The notes under the pieces: generated by a model
The model's database searches: none
What the model saw: the letters and a program-made list of their open reading frames with translations, nothing else
What the model was told of the DNA's origin: nothing
Position numbers and translations under genes: made by a program
NCBI GenBank assembly: GCA_046566095.1
Contig: JBKHXI010000112.1
Span: 1 to 9,484, forward strand
Reading direction: 5' to 3'
Origin: CAMPJU01 sp046566095
GTDB taxonomy: Bacteria > Pseudomonadota > Gammaproteobacteria > Xanthomonadales > Xanthomonadaceae
Length of the DNA: 9,484 bases
Shown here: in pieces, positions 1 through 6,592 of the stretch
Position numbering within the stretch: the stretch's first letter is position 1
Layout: each line of letters opens with the position of its first letter

Positions 1-427
1 ACGCCACGTCGATCCCCTCGTTGATCAGGTCGACCCGGCGGTTGCCGACGTGCAGCTGCAGCCGCACCTGCGGGTACAGCGCGAGGAAATCCGGCAGCAG
101 CCGCGGCATCTGCTGCTGCGCCAGCGCGACCGGCACCGAGACCCGGACGACGCCGCGCGGCTCCGCGCTGAGCCGGTCGACCGCCTCGTGCGCGGCCTGG
201 GCCTCGGCCAGCATCGACTGCACGTGGCGGTACACGCTGTTGCCGATCTCGGTGACTGCGAAGCGCCGGGTCGAGCGCTGCAGCAGGCGCACGCCCATGG
301 TCGATTCGAGCTGGCTGATGCGCCGGCTCAGCCGCGACTTGGGGATCCCGAGCGCGCGCTCGGCGGCGGCGAAGCCGCCGTGCTCGACCACCATCGCGAA
401 GTAGTACAGGTCGTTGAGGTCCTGCAT
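1..427 (-). CDS. LysR-type transcriptional regulator (partial; C-terminus off the left edge)
   Basis: 142 residues are visible, starting MQDLNDLYYFAMVVEHGG. Residues 1-60 form the winged helix-turn-helix of the LysR family; the recognition-helix part reads GIPKSRLSRRISQLE and is followed by GVRLLQRSTRR, both typical. A linker helix follows, and the effector-binding domain begins near residue 92 (RGVVRVSVPVALAQQQMPRL). The rest of that domain, about 150 residues, lies outside the window, so effector and targets cannot be inferred. I chose the ATG at 427 because LysR proteins of this subgroup begin a few residues before the helix. An in-frame ATG at 481 would add 18 residues that look like no family member. 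Neither start has a strong Shine-Dalgarno sequence. The gene lies downstream of serS on the same strand, with 162 bp between. The palindrome at 502-516 could be its own operator. Confidence 0.9.
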   Translation of the reverse strand, partial: MQDLNDLYYFAMVVEHGGFAAAERALGIPKSRLSRRISQLESTMGVRLLQRSTRRFAVTEIGNSVYRHVQSMLAEAQAAHEAVDRLSAEPRGVVRVSVPVALAQQQMPRLLPDFLALYPQVRLQLHVGNRRVDLINEGIDVA

Positions 428-501
428 GCTGCGGCCCCGGCGTTCTGCGAAGGGAACAGCTTGCCGGAATCGATCTTCCATGTCCCGCCTGCGCAACAAC
501 A

Positions 502-516
502 ATCCGGGCCCCGGAT
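502..516 (-). promoter_or_regulatory. Palindrome between serS and the LysR gene: LysR-type box or serS terminator
   Basis: On the minus strand this reads ATCCGGGGCCCGGAT, a 6-bp perfect stem around GGC. It has the T-N11-A form with dyad symmetry expected of a LysR-type binding site and lies about 75 bp before the chosen LysR start, so autoregulation is plausible. Alternatively it is an intrinsic terminator for serS, because TGTTGTTG follows it directly; that U tract is weak. The sequence does not decide between the two. Confidence 0.4.
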
Positions 517-523
517 CGCTGCA

Positions 524-576
524 GGGGAAACGGTGTAGCGGGGGAAACGGGGTGGCAGGGGGAAGCGGGGTCGGTG
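524..576 (+). repeat. Three imperfect tandem G-rich repeats with a G-quadruplex motif
   Basis: The unit GGGGAAACGG appears at 524-533 and 541-550 and, as GGGGAAGCGG, at 559-568, giving a period of 17-18 bp. Within it, 540-570 has four runs of at least four G separated by loops of four or five bases, which matches the canonical G-quadruplex pattern on the plus strand. A further G5 run lies at 585-589, next to the serS stop. The transcript of serS and the LysR gene would be C-rich here, so any quadruplex would form in the template DNA strand rather than in that RNA. Confidence 0.6.
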
Positions 577-589
577 TAGGCGATGGGGG

Positions 590-2047
590 TCAGGCGATGC
601 GGTCGAGGCCGCCCATGTAGGGGCGCAGGACCTCGGGCACCTCGATGCTGCCGTCGGCCTGCTGGCGGTTCTCCATCACCGCGATCAGGGCGCGGCCGAC
701 GGCGACGCCCGAGCCGTTGAGGGTGTGCGCCAGTTCCGGCTTGCCGGTATCCGGGTTGCGCCAGCGCGCCTGCATGCGGCGGGCCTGGAAGTCGCCGCAG
801 TCCGAGCAGCTGGAGATCTCGCGGTACGCCCCCTGCGAGGGCAGCCACACTTCCAGGTCGTAGGTCCTGCGGGCGGCGAAGCCCATGTCGCCGCTGCACA
901 GCAGCATCCGCCGGTACGGCAGCCCGAGTTTCTCCAGCACCGTCTCGGCGCAGCGGGTCATGCGCTCGTGCTCGGCCGCGGATTCGTCCGGGCGCACGAT
1001 CGACACCAGCTCCACCTTCTCGAACTGGTGCTGGCGGATCATGCCGCGGGTGTCGCGGCCGTGGCTGCCGGCCTCGGCGCGGAAGCACGGCGTGTGCGCC
1101 ACCATCCGCAGCGGCAGGCGCGCGGCCTCCACGATCTGTTCGCGCACGGTGTTGGTCAGCGGCACCTCGGCGGTGGGAATTAGATATCTATCCCTCTGCG
1201 AATCGATGATGCGCGACAACTGGCCGGTAAAATAATCGATGCTCGTAGCGACTCGGTTGTCGGATTTGTAGTTCTCAAAATCGCTTTCCGTGATCCCTGC
1301 CGCCAAATCAATCAAACGCAAAAAATCGCTGGTGTTAGCAGTGAAGTAACGAGCCTCGCCCTCGACAATTTCGGCGGCCCTCAAAGTAGCGAAAAGATCT
1401 TCCTTGAACTTCGGCAGCTGCCCGGTGCCGAGCATGGCCTCGGCGCCGACCAGCAGCGGCACATTGGTTTCCTCGTAGCCGTGCTCGGCCACGTGCAGGT
1501 CGAGCATGAACTGGGCCAGCGCCCGGTGCAGGCGCGCCAGCGGCCCGCGCAGCACGGTGAAGCGCGCGCCGGACATGCGCGCGGCGGTTTCGGCGTCGAG
1601 CCAGCCGTGGCGGGCGCCGAGCTCGACATGGTCGCGGACCTGGAAATCGAAGCCGCGCGGTTCGCCCCAGCGCGACCGCTCGACATTGGCGGTCTCGTCC
1701 GCACCGATGGGGACCGACGCGTCCGGCAGGTTGGGGATGCCCAGCGCGATCGCCTCCAGCTCCGCCCGGATCGCGTCCAGCCGCGCCTCGCTGGCCTTGA
1801 GCTCCTCGCCGAAGCCGGCCACTTCGGCCAGCAGCGGCGCCACGTCCTCGCCGCGCGCCTTGGCCTGGCCGATCGCCTTGCTGCGGGTGTTGCGCAGGTT
1901 CTGCAGTTCCTGGGTGCGGACCTGGATCCGCTTGCGCTCGGCCTCCAGGGCCGCCAGCGCGTCGGCGTCGAGTTCGAAGCCGCGGCTCGCGCGCAGGCGG
2001 GCGGCGGTCTCGGCGGGCGCGTTGCGCAGCAATGCAGGGTCGAGCAT
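590..2047 (-). CDS. serS: Seryl-tRNA synthetase with a ~60-residue insertion in the catalytic domain
   Basis: Cytoplasmic class II aminoacyl-tRNA synthetase that charges tRNA-Ser (and tRNA-Sec) with serine. It begins MLDPALLRNAPAETAARLR, and the tRNA-binding coiled-coil arm spans about residues 1-110. The catalytic core carries the TAEVPL element (292-297), motif 2 around FRAEAGSHGRDTRG (322-335) and motif 3 around GSGVAVGRALIAVMEN (445-460). It ends PEVLRPYMGGLDRIA as family members do. The protein has 485 residues; Xanthomonas-type SerRS has about 426. The excess is one block, about residues 222-286, between TGQLPKFKEDLFAT and RYLIPTAEV, in the loop before the serine-binding TxE element. 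It is in frame, and all catalytic motifs remain. The DNA of that block is much less G+C-rich than the rest (separate entry). The ATG at 2047 is chosen because MLDP is the family N-terminus; no clear Shine-Dalgarno precedes it. Confidence 0.97.
   Translation of the reverse strand: MLDPALLRNAPAETAARLRASRGFELDADALAALEAERKRIQVRTQELQNLRNTRSKAIGQAKARGEDVAPLLAEVAGFGEELKASEARLDAIRAELEAIALGIPNLPDASVPIGADETANVERSRWGEPRGFDFQVRDHVELGARHGWLDAETAARMSGARFTVLRGPLARLHRALAQFMLDLHVAEHGYEETNVPLLVGAEAMLGTGQLPKFKEDLFATLRAAEIVEGEARYFTANTSDFLRLIDLAAGITESDFENYKSDNRVATSIDYFTGQLSRIIDSQRDRYLIPTAEVPLTNTVREQIVEAARLPLRMVAHTPCFRAEAGSHGRDTRGMIRQHQFEKVELVSIVRPDESAAEHERMTRCAETVLEKLGLPYRRMLLCSGDMGFAARRTYDLEVWLPSQGAYREISSCSDCGDFQARRMQARWRNPDTGKPELAHTLNGSGVAVGRALIAVMENRQQADGSIEVPEVLRPYMGGLDRIA
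1178..1410 (-). other. serS: Low-G+C tract in serS encoding the in-frame insertion
   Basis: By hand count, 1181-1410 is about 48% G+C (111 of 230), against well over 70% on both sides. Codons are unlike the rest of the gene: TTT, TTG, GAT, ATT, AAA, AGG, AGA and CTA are used. The tract encodes insertion residues 222-286 (about 1190-1384), which are acidic and rich in D, E, S, N, F and Y. The atypical codons continue into conserved residues on both sides: GAAGATCTTTTCGCTACT for EDLFAT and AGATATCTAATT for RYLI. The exchanged segment is therefore slightly longer than the extra residues. I recognise no domain in it and see no terminal inverted repeats or intein motifs. Confidence 0.85.
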
Positions 2048-2077
2048 GCGGGTACCGGTGGCGGCGGACGAAGCGCG

Positions 2078-2083
2078 ATTATC
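2078..2083 (-). promoter_or_regulatory. Probable -10 element of serS
   Basis: On the minus strand GATAAT (five of six consensus bases) lies in G+C-rich surroundings 30 bp before the serS ATG. TCGGCA, 18 bp upstream, is a possible weak -35. Transcription would start near 2071, giving a short leader of about 24 nt. Confidence 0.5.
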
Positions 2084-2182
2084 GCCCGCGACGCCGCGCA
2101 GTGCCGAGCGTTCACCCGCCGTCGCCCCGGCCGCGGCCACGCCATGCCAGAATCGGCGCCTGCCCGGCACCGCACCGCGCCC

Positions 2183-2866
2183 ATGTCCGACCCTGCACCC
2201 GACGCCCCCGCCCCCGAACTCCGACATCCGCACGGCAGGCGCCCGCGCGCCGCCGCCGCGCCGCCGCCGTGGCGGCTTTCGCGCCGCGGCATGCTGCTGG
2301 TCGCGGCCGCGGTCCTGGCCGGACTGCTGCTGTTCGCCATGGTCTGGCGCGGCGACCGCGACCGCTTCTACACCGTCGAACCGGTGGCGCGCCCCGAGCG
2401 CCAGGCCTACGACCCGCTGCCGGCGCCGCTGCCGGCGCGCGAGCGCGAACGCACCGCCAGCGGCATGGGCGACAGCGAGCAGCGCGAGCGCGAAGCCGCA
2501 CGCATCGCCGAGGAGCGCGCGCCGCCACCGCCGCCCGCGGCCGAGCCGGTCGCGCCGCCGCCGCAGGTCCAGCCGGCCGCCCCGCTCGCGCGCGGCGCCG
2601 CGCCCGAGCCGATCCGGATGCCGGCGCCGCGCTACCCGCGGCGCGCGCTGCGGCGCGGCGAGGAAGGCACGGTGCTGGTGCGCGCCGAGGTCGGTTCCGA
2701 CGGCGTGCCGATCTCGGTCAGCCTGGTGCAGGGCAGCCGCTCGCGCGAACTCGACCGCGCCGCGCTCGACGCCGTGCGCCGCTGGCGCTTCCGCCCCGGG
2801 CAGGTGGACGGCCGCCCGGTGGTGGGCAGCGTGGTGGTCCCGATCGAGTTCCGCGCCGAGCGCTGA
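2183..2866 (+). CDS. TonB-family C-terminal domain protein with single N-terminal membrane anchor
   Basis: 227 residues. A short Pro/Arg-rich cytoplasmic stretch (1-36) precedes one transmembrane helix at about 37-55 (MLLVAAAVLAGLLLFAMVW). A charged, then Pro/Ala-rich periplasmic spacer (60-145) follows. The TonB C-terminal domain covers about 148-224, with the hallmark APRYPRRALRRGEEGTV, the GSDG turn and ALDAVRRWRFRP. Such proteins link inner-membrane energy or a periplasmic process to outer-membrane receptors. No exbB, exbD or TonB-dependent receptor is adjacent, so the partner is unknown; an energy-transducing TonB and a TonB-like structural protein are both possible. ATG 2183 is preferred over the in-frame ATG 2144 because a -10-like CAGAAT (2148-2153) lies between them, but there is no clear Shine-Dalgarno at either. 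It diverges from serS and converges on aroA with 11 bp between the stop codons. Confidence 0.85.
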   Translation: MSDPAPDAPAPELRHPHGRRPRAAAAPPPWRLSRRGMLLVAAAVLAGLLLFAMVWRGDRDRFYTVEPVARPERQAYDPLPAPLPARERERTASGMGDSEQREREAARIAEERAPPPPPAAEPVAPPPQVQPAAPLARGAAPEPIRMPAPRYPRRALRRGEEGTVLVRAEVGSDGVPISVSLVQGSRSRELDRAALDAVRRWRFRPGQVDGRPVVGSVVVPIEFRAER

Positions 2867-2877
2867 CCGGGCGGTGC

Positions 2878-4275
2878 TCAGGCCGGCGCGCGCGCCGCCG
2901 CCGGCTCCAGGCCGAATCCGGCCTGCCGCGCCAGGGCCTCGAACCCCGGGAACGAGGTGGCGACGTTGGCGACGTCGGCGATCCGCACCTGGCTCGACGC
3001 GCACTGCGCCGCGACCGCGAACGCCATCGCCAGGCGATGGTCGCCGAGGCTGTCGACCCCGCCGCCCTGCGGCCGCCCGCCGTGGATCACCGCGCCGTCG
3101 GGGCGCTCGTCGACGCGGATGCCGAGCGCGCGCAGGCCCTCGGCCATGCCCGCGATCCGGTCGGATTCCTTGACCCGCAGCTCGCCGGCGCCGCGCACCA
3201 GGGTGGCGCCGCTGGCGCAGGCCGCGGCCACGAACAGCGCCGGGAACTCGTCGATCATGTCGGCCACGTGCGCGGCCGGCACCGCGATCCCGCGCAGCGG
3301 GGCGTGCCGCACCAGCAGGTCGGCCACCGCCTCCCCGCCCTCCTCGCGCCGGTCCTGCACCCGGATGTCGGCGCCCATCGCCTGCAGCACGTGCAGCAGG
3401 CCGGTGCGGCGCGGGTTGATCCCGACCCGCCGCAGGCGCAGTTCGGAACCGGGCACCAGCGTCGCCGCGACCAGGAAGAACGCGGCCGAGGAGAAGTCGG
3501 CCGGCACCCGCACCGCGCGCGCGCGCAGCCTGGCGCCGCCGCGCACGCTCGCCATGCCGGGCGCGCATTCGACCTGGGCGCCGAAGGCGGCGAGCATGCG
3601 CTCGGTGTAGTCGCGGGTCGGGCGCGGCTCGCGGACCCGGGTCCTGCCCTCGGCGTAGAGGCCCGCGAGCAGGATCGCGGACTTGACCTGTGCGCTCGCG
3701 ACATCCGTCCTGATATCAATCGCTTGCAGTGCATTATTCGCGCGGATTATCAACGGCGGCATGCCGCCCGCCGCGGCGCCCACGCGCGCACCCATCCGGG
3801 TCAGCGGCTCCACCACCCGCCGCATCGGCCGCCGCGACAGCGACTCGTCCCCGACCAGCACGCTGTCGAACGGCTGGCCCGCAAGCAGCCCGGCCAGCAG
3901 CCGCATCGCGGTGCCGGCGTTGCCGCAGTCCAGCGGCCCGTCCGGCGCCTGCAGGCCGTGCAGGCCGACGCCGTGGACCACGCGCACGCCCGGTTCCGGC
4001 GCGTCGATCCGGACCCCGAGCCTGTGCAGGATCGCGGCGGTCGCGCGGGTGTCCTCGCCCTCGAGGAAGCCCTCGATGCGGGACGTGCCTTCGGCGATCG
4101 CGGCCAGCATCAGCGCGCGGTGCGAGACCGACTTGTCGCCGGGCACCTCGATCTCGCCGCGCAGGGGGCCGCCCGGCGCGGCCAGCCAGTCGTGGCGCGG
4201 CGTCCGCGCCGCTGCGTCCCCCGGGGGTTCCGGCGCCGTGTGCGCGGGCGGCGGCGCGGTACCCGGCTCAGCCAT
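2878..4275 (-). CDS. aroA: 3-phosphoshikimate 1-carboxyvinyltransferase (EPSP synthase)
   Basis: Cytoplasmic enzyme of the shikimate pathway that joins shikimate 3-phosphate and phosphoenolpyruvate to make EPSP. 465 residues in the two-domain EPSP synthase fold. Visible motifs are GDKSVSHRA (46-54), GNAGTAMR (118-125), RRPM (148-151), SAQVKSA (194-200), RDYTE (221-225), MIDE (340-343), RVKESDR (367-373) and GDHR (411-414). SAQVK, MIDE and the overall spacing resemble class II-like enzymes, whereas GNAGTAMR keeps the glycine typical of class I; sensitivity to inhibitors cannot be read from this. The first 28 residues are a Pro/Ala-rich extension absent from E. coli AroA, with no alternative start inside it. 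Its ATG lies in the end of serC with an 8-bp overlap, so translation is probably coupled. About residues 175-191 use unusual codons (separate entry). Confidence 0.97.
   Translation of the reverse strand: MAEPGTAPPPAHTAPEPPGDAAARTPRHDWLAAPGGPLRGEIEVPGDKSVSHRALMLAAIAEGTSRIEGFLEGEDTRATAAILHRLGVRIDAPEPGVRVVHGVGLHGLQAPDGPLDCGNAGTAMRLLAGLLAGQPFDSVLVGDESLSRRPMRRVVEPLTRMGARVGAAAGGMPPLIIRANNALQAIDIRTDVASAQVKSAILLAGLYAEGRTRVREPRPTRDYTERMLAAFGAQVECAPGMASVRGGARLRARAVRVPADFSSAAFFLVAATLVPGSELRLRRVGINPRRTGLLHVLQAMGADIRVQDRREEGGEAVADLLVRHAPLRGIAVPAAHVADMIDEFPALFVAAACASGATLVRGAGELRVKESDRIAGMAEGLRALGIRVDERPDGAVIHGGRPQGGGVDSLGDHRLAMAFAVAAQCASSQVRIADVANVATSFPGFEALARQAGFGLEPAAARAPA
3703..3753 (-). other. aroA: Short low-G+C codon patch inside aroA
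   Basis: The stretch encoding LIIRANNALQAIDIRTD uses TTG, ATA, AAT, AAT, GCA, CAA, ATT, GAT and AGG, codons that are rare elsewhere in the gene. By hand count 3711-3750 is about 43% G+C. The encoded segment has normal length for the family and leads straight into the conserved VASAQVKSA, so no residues appear to be gained or lost. Confidence 0.65.
4268..4275 (-). promoter_or_regulatory. serC stop / aroA start overlap (translational coupling)
   Basis: The minus-strand sequence ATGGCTGA holds the aroA ATG and, in another frame, the serC TGA. No good Shine-Dalgarno precedes the aroA ATG, so ribosomes ending serC probably supply initiation at aroA. Confidence 0.75.
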
Positions 4276-5353
4276 GGCGCCGCGCGAAATCGCGCATGTA
4301 GCCGGCCAGCGCCTGCACGCCCGCCTCGGGCATGGCGTTGTAGATCGAGGCGCGCATGCCGCCCAGCGCCCGGTGGCCCTTCAGGCCGATCAGCCCGGCC
4401 TCGCGCGCGCCGTCCAGGAACGGCCGGTCGAGCCCGTCGTCGCGCAGGAAGAACGGCACGTTCATGCGCGAGCGCGCGGCCGGCGCGACCTCGTTGCGGT
4501 AGAAGCCTTCCGAGGCGTCGATCGCCTCGTACAGCAGCGCGGCCTTGCGGGCGTTGCGGCGGCCGAATTCCTCCACCCCGCCCTCGTCCAGCATCCAGCG
4601 CACGGTCAGGCCCAGCAGGTACCAGTTCCAGGTCGGCGGGGTGTTGAGCATCGAGTCCTTGGCCGCGTGCGAACGCCAGTCGAGGATGTCGGCGCGCGGC
4701 TGGCCGGCGCGTTCGAGCAGGTCGCGGCGCAGGATCACGACGGCGATGCCGACCGGGCCGAGGTTCTTCTGCGCGCCGGCGTAGATCGCACCGTAGCGCG
4801 CCACGTCCAGCGGCCGCGAGGCGATCGAGGAGCTGAAGTCGGCCACCAGCGGCACGGCGCCGACGTCCGGCGCATCCGCGAACTCGACGCCGTGGATGGT
4901 CTCGTTGGCGGTGATGTGCACATAGGCCGCATCGGCGGCCAGCGCCCAGCCGTCGCGGGCCGGAATGTCGCGGTATCCGCCGGCCTCGCCGCTGGCGGCG
5001 ACGTGGGTGGCCACGTACGGCCCGGCCTGCTTGAGCGCGGTCCGGCTCCAGTGCCCGGTCAGCACGTAGTCGGCGGGCTGGCCGGGCGCGGCCAGGTTGA
5101 GCGGCAGCAGCGCCTGCTGGGTGGTGGCCCCGCCGGACAGGAACAGCACCGCGTAGTCGCCGGGAATGGAAAGCAGGGTCCGCAGGTCGGCTTCGGCGGC
5201 GGCGGCCACCTCCAGGAACTCCGGGCCGCGGTGGCTGAGCTCGACGATCGAGGCCCCGGCGTCGCGCCACTCCAGCATCTCGTCGGCGGCCCGGCGCAGC
5301 ACGGGTTCGGGCAGGGTGGCCGGCCCGGCGCTGAAGTTGTAGGCACGCGACAT
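4268..5353 (-). CDS. serC: Phosphoserine aminotransferase
   Basis: PLP-dependent class V aminotransferase, cytoplasmic. It converts 3-phosphohydroxypyruvate and glutamate to phosphoserine in serine synthesis and also acts in pyridoxal phosphate synthesis. 361 residues, the usual length (E. coli 362). It begins MSRAYNFSAGPATLPEPVL, the family N-terminus. SGGATTQQ (73-80) belongs to the cofactor phosphate site. ADFSSS (171-176) precedes the PLP-binding lysine K196 in YAGAQKNLGP. NTPPTWNWY (237-245) and the C-terminal GLKGHRALGGMRASIYNA (323-340) are diagnostic. The ATG at 5353 has a good Shine-Dalgarno, GAGGAAG, eight bases upstream. The frame stays open further upstream, but that stretch resembles nothing. 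serC is followed directly by overlapping aroA, as in E. coli. Xanthomonas usually has pheA between them (from memory), and here it is absent. Confidence 0.98.
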   Translation of the reverse strand: MSRAYNFSAGPATLPEPVLRRAADEMLEWRDAGASIVELSHRGPEFLEVAAAAEADLRTLLSIPGDYAVLFLSGGATTQQALLPLNLAAPGQPADYVLTGHWSRTALKQAGPYVATHVAASGEAGGYRDIPARDGWALAADAAYVHITANETIHGVEFADAPDVGAVPLVADFSSSIASRPLDVARYGAIYAGAQKNLGPVGIAVVILRRDLLERAGQPRADILDWRSHAAKDSMLNTPPTWNWYLLGLTVRWMLDEGGVEEFGRRNARKAALLYEAIDASEGFYRNEVAPAARSRMNVPFFLRDDGLDRPFLDGAREAGLIGLKGHRALGGMRASIYNAMPEAGVQALAGYMRDFARRHG

Positions 5354-5427
5354 CGACGGCTTCCTCGACTGGGGGGCGGCGGGGCAGGACCGCGGCTGGC
5401 CTGCTGGCGCTTGCCGCCGCGGTAACG

Positions 5428-5452
5428 CGCTGCGGTCTAGTATGCCGCAGCG
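5428..5452. promoter_or_regulatory. Inverted repeat over the divergent serC/msrP promoter region
   Basis: CGCTGCGG-N9-CCGCAGCG is a perfect 8-bp-arm inverted repeat. Its 9-bp spacer, TCTAGTATG, is the most A+T-rich spot in the 188-bp serC-msrP gap. The spacer and its edge hold a -10-like CATACT on minus (5439-5444, toward serC) and TAGTAT on plus (5438-5443, toward msrP). Neither has a convincing -35 at normal spacing. This looks like an operator or a strand-symmetric promoter core; as RNA it could also form a hairpin. Confidence 0.5.
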
Positions 5453-5541
5453 GGTGCGTGGACGCCGGCGCGATGCAACTTCCCGCATCCGCCGCGGTCC
5501 GTCCTGCGTAGCCGTTCCCATGCCCATGCGACGAGGCGGAC

Positions 5542-6525
<984 letters not shown>

Positions 6526-6592
6526 TGGTGCGTTCCGATGGCGCGCGCGGTGCGCGCGGGTGCGTGCCGGCGGCCGCGCCGGAACCCGCCTG

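Noticed and set aside
428..481. Upstream ATG (481) as start of the LysR gene
   Set aside because: The added 18 residues resemble no LysR N-terminus and would bring the start to within about 20 bp of the possible LysR box.
1190..1384. Intein, intron or insertion sequence as the cause of the serS insertion
   Set aside because: About 60 residues is far too short for an intein and there is no N-terminal Cys/Ser block or C-terminal His-Asn. The segment is fully in frame, has no terminal inverted repeats and contains no transposase.
1178..1410. A frameshifted or broken serS
   Set aside because: The frame is continuous from 2047 to 590, and all class II motifs appear downstream of the insertion.
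2882..2905. Hairpin GCCGGCG/CGCCGGC near the convergent stops of the TonB-like gene and aroA as a bidirectional terminator
   Set aside because: It lies in the aroA coding end, has no T tract on either side, and such G+C hairpins are common by chance at this composition.
590..3568. A 992-codon open frame on minus running through serS and far upstream of it
   Set aside because: Only the part from 2047 on is serS. The upstream part is open because of high G+C, is low-complexity Arg/Ala/Gly, and lies over the TonB-like gene and the end of aroA.
2032..4647. An 871-codon plus-strand open frame across aroA
   Set aside because: It is antisense to aroA and serC, dominated by Arg/Ala/Pro/Gly with no domain, and overlaps well-supported genes. 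Stop codons are rare at this G+C.
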